64,000 bases of DNA. Source: Butyrivibrio sp. CAG:318 (GTDB lineage: Bacteria; Bacillota; Clostridia; Lachnospirales; Lachnospiraceae). Numbering within the stretch: position 1 is the first letter of the stretch; each line of letters begins with the position of its first letter. Positions 9,026 to 18,403 of this stretch are shown in pieces. The stretch is taken from assembly GCA_000431815.1 (NCBI GenBank), contig FR889221.1, positions 20,179 through 84,178 on the forward strand, given 5' to 3'. Position numbers and translations under genes: made by a program. The notes under the pieces were generated by a model. That model was not told the origin of the DNA and ran no database searches. It was given only the letters and a program-made list of their open reading frames with translations.

Positions 9026-9871
9026 ATGTGGTATTATTCTTATTTTCCAACCGAACCGAATGCTGAACTTCCGATGTATCTGTACAGTATAGGCATGCAC
9101 GATACCCAGCCGCTCCTTGTAAGACCTGAGGGCCACAGGCATGACCAGTTTTTCTATAACACAACCGGAAGCGGCACAATACTGATATACGGTCAAAAAT
9201 ACAACATTCCGGAGAAAAGCAGTTTCTTCATTCCTGCCCATGTTCCGCATGAATACTATCCCAATACCGACATCTGGGATATCCGATGGTTTGTTCCGTG
9301 CGGAAAAGGTCTTAGGGCACTTTACAAACATATTAATCTGAAATTTGGCATTTATCCGCTTTCTGATGCCAGAAATCTGGACAGTCTCCTCAACAGGATG
9401 CGCAGCGAACTTATGTATAATGACATTAACGGAAATCTTTTTGCATCTGCGCACATTAATGAATTTATATTGGAATTTGCCGTACAATCCGGCCTTTTAC
9501 ATAGAGAAATCTCATACCCGGAACAAAATATGAATCCATATTCACGTCATATGAGAATTATAAAAGATTATATTGACAGCCATTATATGCAGCCAATTTC
9601 AATGGATGAGCTGTGTGCTTTAGAAGGACTTACCCCGCAGCATATATGCCGTATTTTCAAACAATGCGTCAGGATGCGTCCGTCAGAGTACATTCTCAAT
9701 GTCCGCATAAGCCATGCTAAAGAAATGCTTTTGCACACTTCTCACAGCATAAGCGAAATTGCATACTGGTGCGGATTCGAAAATAATAATTATTTCTGGA
9801 AAAAATTCCGTGATATTACAGGTTATGCGCCCGGAGAGTACAGAAAACTCTCGAGCGCACAGAATTATTGA
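9026..9871 (+). CDS. AraC-family transcriptional regulator
   Basis: Ligand-sensing activator, probably for the divergent GH59 locus. The N-terminal half is a cupin-like sensor (HRHDQFFY... FIPAHVPHEYYP, about residues 40-80). The C-terminal about 100 residues carry two helix-turn-helix motifs, with MDELCALEGLTPQHICRIFK and SISEIAYWCGFENNNYF as the family signatures. Length 281 residues from ATG 9026, which follows GAGGTG by five bases; an in-frame TTG at 8996 lacks a ribosome binding site. The stop codon abuts the stop of the convergent MATE gene with no gap. Confidence 0.93.
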   Translation: MWYYSYFPTEPNAELPMYLYSIGMHDTQPLLVRPEGHRHDQFFYNTTGSGTILIYGQKYNIPEKSSFFIPAHVPHEYYPNTDIWDIRWFVPCGKGLRALYKHINLKFGIYPLSDARNLDSLLNRMRSELMYNDINGNLFASAHINEFILEFAVQSGLLHREISYPEQNMNPYSRHMRIIKDYIDSHYMQPISMDELCALEGLTPQHICRIFKQCVRMRPSEYILNVRISHAKEMLLHTSHSISEIAYWCGFENNNYFWKKFRDITGYAPGEYRKLSSAQNY

Positions 9872-11254
9872 TTATTTAAGTGTTTTTATTTTGGTCTTAT
9901 TGATTTTCATCATAAAAATTACTGCTATAACACATGAGAGGACTTCCGCTATAATAAATGTTGTCCACACAAGCCATATCATGCCGCTGTCGGCGGCTGC
10001 CACAAATGAAAATCCCCATGCTACAGGCAGTACAAAAAGTGTCTGTCTGCATATTGATATTACAAGTGACTGCAGTCCCGAATCAAGCGCCTGGAATACT
10101 CCCTGGAACGCCACATTGGCACCTGCAAAGACAAAACTTATTGATATCACACGCATCGCCGCTATGTACATTTTTTCAGTGACACCTGAAAGCCCGAACA
10201 CATGGGCAAGCGGATTGGCCACAGCTTCTATTATCAATGTTCCGATAAGCATGATACCAAGCGTGTATATCATTCCGTATTTTACGCCATCAGATACTCT
10301 CTTACGGCTTCCCATTCCATGGTTGTACGACACAATAGGTGTTACCGCATCCCTGAGACCAAATGCGGCAAATAATATAAACTGCTGGATTTTGTAATAT
10401 AATCCATATGCTGTTACCGCGTTTTCTCCTACTCTCTTGAGTATGATATTCATTCCGTAAGTCATGATTGACATAAGGGCCTGAGCTATTATTGCCGGAA
10501 GGCCTATGCTGTAAATTTCTTTAATTATTCCGCCATCAGGTTTTATATAGGATATTTTATTGGTAATTTCAGTATTATATTTCAGGTGGAAAACAAGTCC
10601 ACATACGCAGGATACAATCTGTCCTATTACCGTTGCCCACGCAGCACCTGCAACACCGAGCTTTGGCATGCCGCATAATCCGTATATAAGAATCGGGTCA
10701 AGTATAATATTGGTCACAGCACCCGCCACCTGCGCAATGGTTGACAGATGGGACCTTCCGGTTGCCTGGAGCATTTTCTCAAAGAACGAGAAAAATACTA
10801 TTCCGGGAGACACAATACAACATATTTTTAAATATTTCACGGCCATATCATGCACAATCGTTGTATCAGTCTGAGTGTTTATATATGCTTCTACCCCAAA
10901 CACGCCAAAAAGTACAAACAATATATAGATTACTATTCCCAGAAAATAAGCGTTTCCGACTATTTTGTCCGCTTTTTCTTTATCTCCCTGGCCAAGGCTC
11001 TTTGACAGCAGTGCATTCACTCCAACACCCGAACCTATTCCGATAGCGACCATTAACATCTGTACGGGAAAAGCAAGCGTAAGTGCATTGAGTGCTGTCT
11101 CCCCGTTCTCTTTCATATTTGACACAAAAGCACTGTCAACTATATTGTACAATGCCTGCAGCATCATGGAAATTATCATAGGTATTCCCATGACAAGCAT
11201 AAGTTTTTTTACCGGCATTACAGCCATTTTACTTTCACTGTTTTGTTTTTTCAT
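9872..11254 (-). CDS. MATE-family multidrug/metabolite exporter
   Basis: Cation-coupled efflux transporter of the inner membrane; substrate unknown. 460 residues, about 12 hydrophobic segments in two related halves, with family features such as LMLVMGIPMIISMMLQALYN at the first helix and SAFVSNM following. Start ATG 11254 lies behind GGAGG; the longer reading from TTG 11269 would overlap the terminator hairpin and is unlikely. It has its own promoter directly after lgt and a leader of about 90 bases that ends in an intrinsic terminator 14 bases before the start codon, so expression is probably controlled by attenuation. Confidence 0.93.
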   Translation of the reverse strand: MKKQNSESKMAVMPVKKLMLVMGIPMIISMMLQALYNIVDSAFVSNMKENGETALNALTLAFPVQMLMVAIGIGSGVGVNALLSKSLGQGDKEKADKIVGNAYFLGIVIYILFVLFGVFGVEAYINTQTDTTIVHDMAVKYLKICCIVSPGIVFFSFFEKMLQATGRSHLSTIAQVAGAVTNIILDPILIYGLCGMPKLGVAGAAWATVIGQIVSCVCGLVFHLKYNTEITNKISYIKPDGGIIKEIYSIGLPAIIAQALMSIMTYGMNIILKRVGENAVTAYGLYYKIQQFILFAAFGLRDAVTPIVSYNHGMGSRKRVSDGVKYGMIYTLGIMLIGTLIIEAVANPLAHVFGLSGVTEKMYIAAMRVISISFVFAGANVAFQGVFQALDSGLQSLVISICRQTLFVLPVAWGFSFVAAADSGMIWLVWTTFIIAEVLSCVIAVIFMMKINKTKIKTLK

Positions 11255-11343
11255 ATTTCCTCCATACAAAAAAAGCGCAAATCCAACAATCTGGATTTAC
11301 GCTTTATAATACGGCAAAGCCGCTGTTATTCCGCCACTCGACG
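11255..11343 (-). promoter_or_regulatory. MATE leader with terminator just before the start codon (attenuator candidate)
   Basis: The predicted 5' leader first holds about 38 bases with a CGGC-UUU-GCCG hairpin (near 11309-11320). A 14-bp stem follows (arms 11292-11305 and 11272-11285, one G-U pair, six-base loop) and then seven U residues (11274-11268), directly before the GGAGG of the gene. A terminator placed between promoter and gene implies controlled read-through. GCUUU in the first part can pair with AAAGC at the base of the terminator, a possible antiterminator. I do not recognise a known riboswitch class. A short TTG-started leader reading frame ending in the terminator arm is another possibility. 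Confidence 0.65.
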
Positions 11344-11349
11344 CCAATT

Positions 11350-11379
11350 ATTCTATCAAATAGATTCTTAAAAAGTCAA
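11350..11379 (-). promoter_or_regulatory. Promoter of the MATE gene
   Basis: TTGACT (11379-11374) and TAGAAT (11355-11350) with 18-base spacing on the minus strand, beginning just after the lgt stop codon. Predicted start near 11343. Confidence 0.75.
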
Positions 11380-11388
11380 GAGCAAAAA

Positions 11389-12456
11389 TTACTCTTCACT
11401 GTCGTCAGAACCTTCATCTTCTTCCGGCTCTTCTACAGCTGTATCTTCTTCGGTGCTATCCTGTGCAGATGTCTCTTCCATATCGTCATCAATGTCAGAA
11501 CTTACTTCCTCCATCGCTTCCTCTTCTGCCTGTTCCTCTACCTCGGCTTCATCGTCAATATCCACAGCCGATCTCTTAGACTTCTTAACAGGTATCGGAT
11601 CAAGCTGTGACGGCTTACCCTTAAGTCTCATTCTCATAACAATCACAATTGCAAGTGCTGCCACAAAAAGTACTGCCGAGAGAATCTGTGATACCGCTAC
11701 ACTGCCTATCTTAAGCTGGTCAGTTCTGAATCCTTCAACTATGAAACGGATAACACCATATCCCATAAGATATCTGCAGAATGTTTCTCCGTAGAACTTC
11801 TTCTTATCCCTGAAAATGAGCAGAAGAATGAGTAATACAAGGTTAAGTACGCTCTCATAAAGGAATGTAGGCTGAACCTGTACATATTCCACTCCGTTAA
11901 TCATAACCTTCATGGCATCCGTAACATCAACATTCGTGCCTATATCCGCAACAGGAATCTGCATTGCAAAAAGGCTGTCTGTGTATGAGCCGAAGGCCTC
12001 TCTGTTAAAGAAATTGCCCCATCTTCCTATAATCTGTCCTGTGATAAGCCCAAGCACTGCCGTGTCCGTAAACTTAAAGAACTTCATCTTCTTAACCTTA
12101 CAGAATATCACAGCCACGACCACTGCTCCGATTATTCCGCCGTAGATAGCGAGTCCGCCGCCTCTTAAATTAAATATCTGTGTGAGATTCTTACTATAAT
12201 AATCCCATTCAAATATAACGTAATATAACCTAGCGCATATTATACCACCGACTATTCCGAACAGTGTATAATCTATGTAATCATCAACCTTCTGTCCCGT
12301 TCTCTTAGCTTCATGATATGCCATAAGTGCACCGCATACCATGGAAAGTGCCATGATAACGCCGTAATAAGCTATTTCAAATCCGAATACGGTAAAACTC
12401 TTGTTTACCAGCACCTCGAATCCCAAATGCGGAAATCTTATTGGTCCGACATCCAT
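11389..12456 (-). CDS. lgt: Prolipoprotein diacylglyceryl transferase with acidic tail
   Basis: Membrane enzyme that moves a diacylglyceryl group from phosphatidylglycerol to the lipobox cysteine of prolipoproteins. 355 residues; several membrane helices and the Lgt signature GRWGNFFNREAFG (about 145-157), plus YGVIMALS and GGIICARLYYV. The enzyme domain ends near residue 275; about 80 further residues are a basic patch (KKSKRSA) followed by a very acidic Glu/Asp-rich tail absent from typical Lgt. Start ATG 12456 after AAGGAG. It stands alone with its own promoter. The lipoprotein at 8.3-8.9 kb is a likely local substrate. Confidence 0.95.
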   Translation of the reverse strand: MDVGPIRFPHLGFEVLVNKSFTVFGFEIAYYGVIMALSMVCGALMAYHEAKRTGQKVDDYIDYTLFGIVGGIICARLYYVIFEWDYYSKNLTQIFNLRGGGLAIYGGIIGAVVVAVIFCKVKKMKFFKFTDTAVLGLITGQIIGRWGNFFNREAFGSYTDSLFAMQIPVADIGTNVDVTDAMKVMINGVEYVQVQPTFLYESVLNLVLLILLLIFRDKKKFYGETFCRYLMGYGVIRFIVEGFRTDQLKIGSVAVSQILSAVLFVAALAIVIVMRMRLKGKPSQLDPIPVKKSKRSAVDIDDEAEVEEQAEEEAMEEVSSDIDDDMEETSAQDSTEEDTAVEEPEEDEGSDDSEE

Positions 12457-12494
12457 ATTATTATCTCCTTTATACTGTCTTTTTTATAGACAAT

Positions 12495-12523
12495 ATTGTA
12501 ATACAATCCGCCACTAAATTCAA
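12495..12523 (-). promoter_or_regulatory. Promoter of lgt
   Basis: TTGAAT (12523-12518) and TACAAT (12500-12495), 17-base spacing, minus strand, about 40 bases before the lgt start. Confidence 0.6.
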
Positions 12524-12540
12524 CTTTCAAATTAATTTTA

Positions 12541-12569
12541 TTGTCTTAACTCCGTAAATGTGCTATATT
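12541..12569 (+). promoter_or_regulatory. Promoter of ychF
   Basis: TTGTCT (12541-12546), 17-base spacer, TATATT (12564-12569). A 7-bp hairpin (12595-12613) lies in the leader just upstream of the ribosome binding site and could affect translation or mRNA stability. Confidence 0.6.
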
Positions 12570-12634
12570 TTAGTAAGTCATACAAAATAAAATACAGACA
12601 TGTCTTATGTCTGCCGAAAGGATTAGATTTTACA

Positions 12635-13732
12635 ATGAAATTAGGAATCGTAGGATTACCGAATGTCGGTAAAAGTACACTTTTTAACTCTCTAACCAAA
12701 GCCGGTGCAGAGTCAGCCAATTATCCGTTCTGTACAATAGACCCGAACGTAGGCGTTGTTTCAGTTCCGGATGAGCGCCTCGGCAAACTCGCCGCTCTTT
12801 ATGATTCAGCCAAAATAGTTCCGGCCGTAATTGAATTTGTCGATATTGCCGGTCTTGTAAAGGGTGCATCCAAGGGCGAAGGTCTCGGTAACCAGTTTCT
12901 CTCGCACATCAGGGAAACGGATGCCATTGTACATGTGGTAAGATGCTTTGAAAACACCAATATCGTCCATGTAGACGGTTCAATAGACCCGTTGAGAGAT
13001 ATCGAAACAATTAATTACGAACTTATTTTCTCAGACCTTGATATTCTTGAGAGACGAATCGCCAAGGTTTCAAGAGGCGCCCGCAATGATAAGGCTCTCG
13101 CCAAGGAACTTACTCTTCTTGAGGGCATCAAGGCACATCTTGAGCAAAGCAAGCCTGCCCGCTCATATGAACCGGAAGATGATGATATGAAGGCCCTTAT
13201 GGCTACTTATGATCTGCTCACAGCCAAGCCTGTAATCTACGCTGCCAATGTCAGTGAAGATGACCTTGCAGATGACGGAGCTTCCAACAAATACGTCCAG
13301 GCAGTACGCGAATATGCAGCCAGGGAAGGCAGTGAAGTGTTCGCAGTATGCGCACAGATTGAAGAGGAGATTTCCGAACTTGATGATGATGAAAAGAAAG
13401 AATTTCTTGAAGACCTCGGTCTTAAGGAATCCGGTCTTGATAAACTTATCAAAGCAAGTTACAGCCTCTTAGGTCTTATAAGTTTCCTTACAGCAGGTCC
13501 TACAGAGACACGCGCATGGACCATCCGTAAAGGAACCAAGGCTCCGGGTGCCGCCGGTAAGATTCACAGCGATTTTGAACGTGGATTTATCAAAGCGGAA
13601 GTTGTATATTACCAGGATCTTCTTGACTGCGGTTCTTATGCCGCTGCCAAAGAAAAAGGTCTTGTAGGCATAGAAGGTAAAGATTATGTAGTCAAAGACG
13701 GTGACGTAATACTTTTCAGATTCAATGTATAA
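12635..13732 (+). CDS. ychF: Obg-like ATPase YchF
   Basis: Ribosome-associated P-loop ATPase of the GTPase superfamily, implicated in stress and translation control. 365 residues, normal length. Starts [15 protein letters not shown] with the P loop at about 8-15; [21 protein letters not shown] is the G3/switch region; the C-terminal TGS-like domain ends [17 protein letters not shown], typical of YchF. ATG 12635 is preferred over the upstream in-frame ATG 12560 because the family starts here and an AAAGGA site precedes it. Single gene with its own promoter and a bidirectional terminator after it. Confidence 0.97.
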   Translation: MKLGIVGLPNVGKSTLFNSLTKAGAESANYPFCTIDPNVGVVSVPDERLGKLAALYDSAKIVPAVIEFVDIAGLVKGASKGEGLGNQFLSHIRETDAIVHVVRCFENTNIVHVDGSIDPLRDIETINYELIFSDLDILERRIAKVSRGARNDKALAKELTLLEGIKAHLEQSKPARSYEPEDDDMKALMATYDLLTAKPVIYAANVSEDDLADDGASNKYVQAVREYAAREGSEVFAVCAQIEEEISELDDDEKKEFLEDLGLKESGLDKLIKASYSLLGLISFLTAGPTETRAWTIRKGTKAPGAAGKIHSDFERGFIKAEVVYYQDLLDCGSYAAAKEKGLVGIEGKDYVVKDGDVILFRFNV

Positions 13733-13742
13733 TTTATAAAAC

Positions 13743-13780
13743 AAGGGCAAAAAGTCATTTTCCAGAACTTTTTGCCCTTT
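13743..13780. terminator. Bidirectional terminator between ychF and the surface protein gene
   Basis: Perfect 13-bp stem (13743-13755 with 13767-13779), 11-base loop; the A-rich and T-rich arms make it work in both directions between convergent genes. Confidence 0.85.
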
Positions 13781-13814
13781 ACTATAATAGAAATTATTTA
13801 CAATATTTCCTTAC

Positions 13815-15935
13815 TTATTCTTCTATTGACTTCTTCTTACAGATTCCTATTGCCAGAAGAGCAGCTCCCATCAATGCAGCGCCCCAGATAATATACATTC
13901 CGGAGTATCCTGCGGCAATGTCTTTATTGTCGCCATCTGATTTGCCATTGCCGGTATTATCATCGTCAGTATTGCTATCGCCCGGTTCTGCTTTCGCTTT
14001 GATTGTATATCCGCACTCACATACTTTGTCACCATTCTCAAGAGTAGTAAAACTATGATTTGCAATAGTATCAGACTTTGCAAAATCATCTGAGAAACAA
14101 TACTTTTCCGTACATACTTTCCAATGACTGTTCTCATCATACTTCCAATCGCTTAATGTATGTTCATGTACTGATGTGGCGCGTGTAACCTTTACACCTC
14201 CCACATGCAAATTATTGTACTCATTTAACAATGATTCATCCCACTGTCCTTCATATATGACTTTGCCTTTTTTATCATAAAGTCTGAATGTGCCCGGAAA
14301 TTTGAAATCCTCATTATCCACTTCTACCGCTCTGTCACCGCCATCTGTATTATGAAGGTCAAAAAGCACGTTATCCAATATAACTGTACCACACTCAATC
14401 GGCTCATCATCACTTATTATTATCAGCTTGCTGTCTGTTACATTCAATATATCATTTTCATCGGATTGGTCTACTTCGTCAAGAATTTCTATTCCCTTTT
14501 TGGTAAATGTTTTTAAGAGCACATCACAGTTGGTCACAGTTGATATGACATTTTCTTCTCCGGTTATTTCGATTGCTTCACCATCACTTATAATTGTTAT
14601 ATTGGAATTTGTAAAATCAATGCCTGACGAAGTGCTGCTATCCTTATCAACAATAATACCATCATCGCGCACCGTCATATATACATCCGAATCCGCAATC
14701 GCAACACCTTTAGAATCACCTATACCATCATCGCACGTTCTCAGCTTCAGGCCGCAATTATTAATGTTAACATGTCCATAAGCATATAAACAATCACTGT
14801 ACGCATCAATTGCAAGAAGCGAATTATCCGATGTTCCTTTTATGGCAATGTCTCCTAAGCCATAAATACCGCATCCGGCAGATGATGCAATATATGCATT
14901 TTCTTCTACCTGTACTGTTGAATTCTCAGGAAGAACTATGGCATCATATTCGCTGGCACAATAATATTCAAAGCCGCCTTTTAGTGTTAATATATGATTC
15001 TCATTATCCCATGTCCACAAATCATCATCACTATGTGCAGGCAGATTATCTTCATCAGTAAAATTCATACCCATTGCATAATCGCTAAGGAACTTAAGTT
15101 CAAACTTTAAGTGTCCCTGATCGCCGTATGCCTTCTGACCCATTACAACATAATAGGTTCCCGGTTCATAGAACGCGTTTACATAGAATTCACCAAGTCC
15201 CACAAATTCACTGTCATCCACACTATTTAAACAACTATAAGTCCCGTCGCTGTTCGTACCATAGATCTTTATTACCGTATCACCTTCTGTAGATGCATCA
15301 TAACATGCAGCCGCAATACCTTGAGCCACATCGACATTTAAGCGGTATGCTTTGGCATATACAACACACTCCAAATCGTCATCGTAATAATATTCCCCCT
15401 CATCAGCTCCGCATTCGGTATCAATTTCCTGAGTGTAATCTTCGGCATTGTCAAGTATATCATTCATATTCTTAATATTATCCAAAGTTATAATATCCAC
15501 ATGACAGTCCGAATCACCGATATAACTGTTATACACATTAAAAGCTAGATAATATGTCCCACTTTCTTTTGGGTTTATTACAAATGTCTCACCCCATTCA
15601 TAACAATTATCTCTGTCATAATCACGTTCATAAATTAAGTTTCCGTTATCTTCTCTGTACACTTCGACAAATGTATCTATAGGACTGTCTACACCCATGC
15701 ATTGCACATATATCATCTGTCCCTTTTCCAGATTTACTTTCTTTGCATATACACTACCACCATACTGCTGGTCAATAAACTGTAATTCCGGATTATAATC
15801 AGCTGAATACGGTATCGTAACCATCTCAGCACTTTTAATATAATCCTCCTCTGAATCGCCGGCTTTCGCCACCTGCGGCACACATGCTAAAAGCATAACA
15901 GCTGCAAGCAGCATACCTGTAATTTTTCTTTTCAT
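13815..15935 (-). CDS. Large secreted surface protein with PPC-like and beta-helix-like regions
   Basis: Function unknown; probably a wall- or membrane-attached binding protein. 706 residues. An N-terminal signal peptide (MKRKITGMLLAAVMLLACV, cut near AKAG) is followed by two bacterial pre-peptidase C-terminal-like sandwiches (about 45-150 and 165-285, ending in phrases such as ESGTYYLAFNVYN and EPGTYYVVMGQKAYG). A strand-repeat region (about 315-540, with recurring short Asn/Asp-Ile-Thr-rich turns) resembles carbohydrate-binding parallel beta-helices. A module of about 60 residues with Cys pairs near 600-655 precedes a final membrane segment and KKKSIEE tail. There is no LPXTG motif, so it would stay membrane-anchored. 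Good GGAGG site before ATG 15935. It may be co-transcribed with the LPXTG gene upstream. Confidence 0.75.
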   Translation of the reverse strand: MKRKITGMLLAAVMLLACVPQVAKAGDSEEDYIKSAEMVTIPYSADYNPELQFIDQQYGGSVYAKKVNLEKGQMIYVQCMGVDSPIDTFVEVYREDNGNLIYERDYDRDNCYEWGETFVINPKESGTYYLAFNVYNSYIGDSDCHVDIITLDNIKNMNDILDNAEDYTQEIDTECGADEGEYYYDDDLECVVYAKAYRLNVDVAQGIAAACYDASTEGDTVIKIYGTNSDGTYSCLNSVDDSEFVGLGEFYVNAFYEPGTYYVVMGQKAYGDQGHLKFELKFLSDYAMGMNFTDEDNLPAHSDDDLWTWDNENHILTLKGGFEYYCASEYDAIVLPENSTVQVEENAYIASSAGCGIYGLGDIAIKGTSDNSLLAIDAYSDCLYAYGHVNINNCGLKLRTCDDGIGDSKGVAIADSDVYMTVRDDGIIVDKDSSTSSGIDFTNSNITIISDGEAIEITGEENVISTVTNCDVLLKTFTKKGIEILDEVDQSDENDILNVTDSKLIIISDDEPIECGTVILDNVLFDLHNTDGGDRAVEVDNEDFKFPGTFRLYDKKGKVIYEGQWDESLLNEYNNLHVGGVKVTRATSVHEHTLSDWKYDENSHWKVCTEKYCFSDDFAKSDTIANHSFTTLENGDKVCECGYTIKAKAEPGDSNTDDDNTGNGKSDGDNKDIAAGYSGMYIIWGAALMGAALLAIGICKKKSIEE

Positions 15936-16042
15936 TTGGTTGTCCTCCTAACCTTAAACATATATTCCTTATATTTTTATATATCTGTTCTTACATTATC
16001 TGATAATAATGCTATGGAACCTGCTTCTTTCAAATTTTTTCT

Positions 16043-18355
16043 TTAATTGCAGCACTTTTTCTTTCTGCTGTAAACGGTTGTTGCGGTTACTGCGCCGCCG
16101 CTGGCAAGCAGCAGGGCGATCCATAAGGCAAGACTGCTGTTATCGCCGGTCTGAGGCAATGTATTTGCGCCGTTGCCCGGTTTGCTGTTATTACTGTCGT
16201 TGCCGCCTGTGTTTTCGTTGTTGTCACTCGGCAGCTTCGCTGTCACGGTCTGCGCTTTGGTGATTTCTTGTGTTGCTTTGGCATCCTTGTAATACTTGCC
16301 GCAGCCTTCACAATACCAATACTCAATATTGCCCTCGGCGGTCTTAGTCGCTGCCACTGCATCAATGTGCTTAAAGCCGGCGTGGTTATCCGGTGCAATG
16401 CTTGTTATTTCGCTCACGACTTTTCCGCACTTATAGCAGGTACGAAGAACCTCACCTTCTTTGGAGCATGTAGCATTTTCCTTAATGACATCAAATTCCG
16501 GATTATAATCGTGAGTTTCGTGATAGCAGGCTTTAAAGGTGATATTCAAATCCTTTGTAACATTCGGAATAGAAAAGACAACGGGTTTTCCGTATCCGTC
16601 AAAGGAATAAGTGAAATCCGTCCCCGGTTCCAAGCCTTTTCCGTCATCACCTGCAACGAACATTTCTTCAAATGTAAGCCCCCATTGTTCCGTGCCAACA
16701 TAATACTTTTCGTTGGCGAGATAAAGGTTAATGTTGAAATCCTCACCTTTTTTCAATTTGTAAGTTGTATTCTCTAACGGAGCAAACCCTGTAGTATTTA
16801 CTAAGTTTACAAAGCAAAATGTGGCTTCCTTTTCAAATGCTGCATAGAAGGTCTGGTTTTCTACTATTGTTCCCAAAGAAAGCGGATGCTGTGAGTTCCT
16901 ATTCGTTGACCAGCCGGTAAAAGTATAATTATAATCCTCATCCTTGATGGCAGGTTCATCACCCTTGAATTCAATCTTTGTATCATAATAGCCTTTATAG
17001 CTATACAGAGTTTCGCTTCCATCATATGATTTAAAAGTAATATCATATTGATTTCTTGCGTAGTAGAGAGAAAGTTGCAGTTTACCGTCTCCCGTTATCG
17101 TTCCGCTATTAGATGATTTGGTGGTGTCAAACGAAAAACCATTTTTTAAATATGCGGAATCAGGTACGGTTGCAATTGTATCCGTTGCACCGATTTCAGG
17201 CTTGGTTCTATCAGGAGTTTCCTGATACTGCCCATTTTTGTCCATATAATAGATGTTTACAGTGTATGGGGTATTACCATTTGCTTTCCATTTTGCTGTA
17301 TAGGATTGATTCCCAACAGTTCCTTTTGTAATCGTGACGGTAGGATATACATCCGATGTACCGCCTACTCCCCAACCGATAAAATCGTATCCCGGTTTTG
17401 TTGGAGTAGGTAGTGTAAAATTGTCACTTTCAACATTGAAAAGTGAATATAATACACCGTCTCCCTGCTTAATTTCAGGTGTTGTAATATCATTAGAAAA
17501 TGTTCCGCCATTTAGGTAGTAAAACACATATTGCTGTTTCGGCTTCCAGTGTGCCGTCAGTGTTATATTGGACTGCCAGTTTGTCATAATATCCAGGTAT
17601 TTTGACGGCGTTTGACTGCTGTCTTTATCACAAGTCCAACCAATGAAATCGTAGTTTTCCCGCTCCAGATTGTTGTTCAACGTATCAAATGGCTCGTCAA
17701 ATCCGATCTTATAGTACGGTGTTGCATCGTTTGTCTTGTAATAGTATGAGTAAATACTTTCATCAGGTGTGTTTTTCCAGCTTCCACCATTTAAATCATA
17801 AGTAATAGTATACTTAGTTGATGTTGAGGGAGTGGATTCTCCCTCTTTTACAACTGTTCCATCACCGGAGGACTTTTCTTTCAAAGCGCCGATAAGCCTA
17901 TCCGGCACACCGTTTCCACACACAATTTTTCCGGTATTCACTACACCGGAAACGTTAAAATTACTAATATCGGATAGATATAATGTGCCGGTGTTAACAA
18001 AAGAATCCTCCAAGCCTAAGTTGTAACAGCCACTGATTCTTGCCGTTCCGTTATTTTGGAATGAGCAGCCGGAACTGACACCAAATGTTGAATTGGAACC
18101 GGTAAATGTAAATTCACTGTTGTTTACAAAGCTTGCCTGATAACCAAGCGTAAAACCATTGGAAATATTAACCGTCCCATTGTTTGTAAAGGTTTCATTC
18201 CCATACCAGCACCACATTTCAAATGAAGTATCTGTGTATGTTTCGCCGGAATTGATTGTTTTGCCATAATAGAGCGTCGATGCACTCGCCGAAATTGGCA
18301 GAGCTGTAAAGATCATCAACATTACCATTATGAACGTTAGTATTCTTTTTCTCAT
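16043..18355 (-). CDS. LPXTG-anchored adhesin-like protein with InlB-type repeats
   Basis: Cell-wall protein, probably an adhesin. 770 residues: signal peptide (about 1-26); a region rich in NNGT-type strand repeats (about 40-150); at least three InlB B-type (Listeria-Bacteroides) repeats with YTITYDLNGGSW, FIGW and LTAHW landmarks (about 180-370, another near 425-510); a module with two Cys-X2-Cys knuckles (about 625-710); and a sortase signal LPQTG near 738 followed by a hydrophobic segment and KKKCC. It follows the TetR gene by about 50 bp in the same direction. Codon choice here appears richer in G/C-ending codons in places than in the core genes, which hints at transfer. No sortase gene lies in the window. 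Confidence 0.88.
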   Translation of the reverse strand: MRKRILTFIMVMLMIFTALPISASASTLYYGKTINSGETYTDTSFEMWCWYGNETFTNNGTVNISNGFTLGYQASFVNNSEFTFTGSNSTFGVSSGCSFQNNGTARISGCYNLGLEDSFVNTGTLYLSDISNFNVSGVVNTGKIVCGNGVPDRLIGALKEKSSGDGTVVKEGESTPSTSTKYTITYDLNGGSWKNTPDESIYSYYYKTNDATPYYKIGFDEPFDTLNNNLERENYDFIGWTCDKDSSQTPSKYLDIMTNWQSNITLTAHWKPKQQYVFYYLNGGTFSNDITTPEIKQGDGVLYSLFNVESDNFTLPTPTKPGYDFIGWGVGGTSDVYPTVTITKGTVGNQSYTAKWKANGNTPYTVNIYYMDKNGQYQETPDRTKPEIGATDTIATVPDSAYLKNGFSFDTTKSSNSGTITGDGKLQLSLYYARNQYDITFKSYDGSETLYSYKGYYDTKIEFKGDEPAIKDEDYNYTFTGWSTNRNSQHPLSLGTIVENQTFYAAFEKEATFCFVNLVNTTGFAPLENTTYKLKKGEDFNINLYLANEKYYVGTEQWGLTFEEMFVAGDDGKGLEPGTDFTYSFDGYGKPVVFSIPNVTKDLNITFKACYHETHDYNPEFDVIKENATCSKEGEVLRTCYKCGKVVSEITSIAPDNHAGFKHIDAVAATKTAEGNIEYWYCEGCGKYYKDAKATQEITKAQTVTAKLPSDNNENTGGNDSNNSKPGNGANTLPQTGDNSSLALWIALLLASGGAVTATTVYSRKKKCCN

Positions 18356-18403
18356 AAAAACCTCCTGTGTTTTATTTCCTTAAGATAATTGTTGTAGTAC
18401 GTA

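Noticed and set aside
15936..16042. Terminator between the LPXTG gene and the next surface protein gene
   Set aside because: Only a weak A/T hairpin without a U tract is present, so read-through is more likely.
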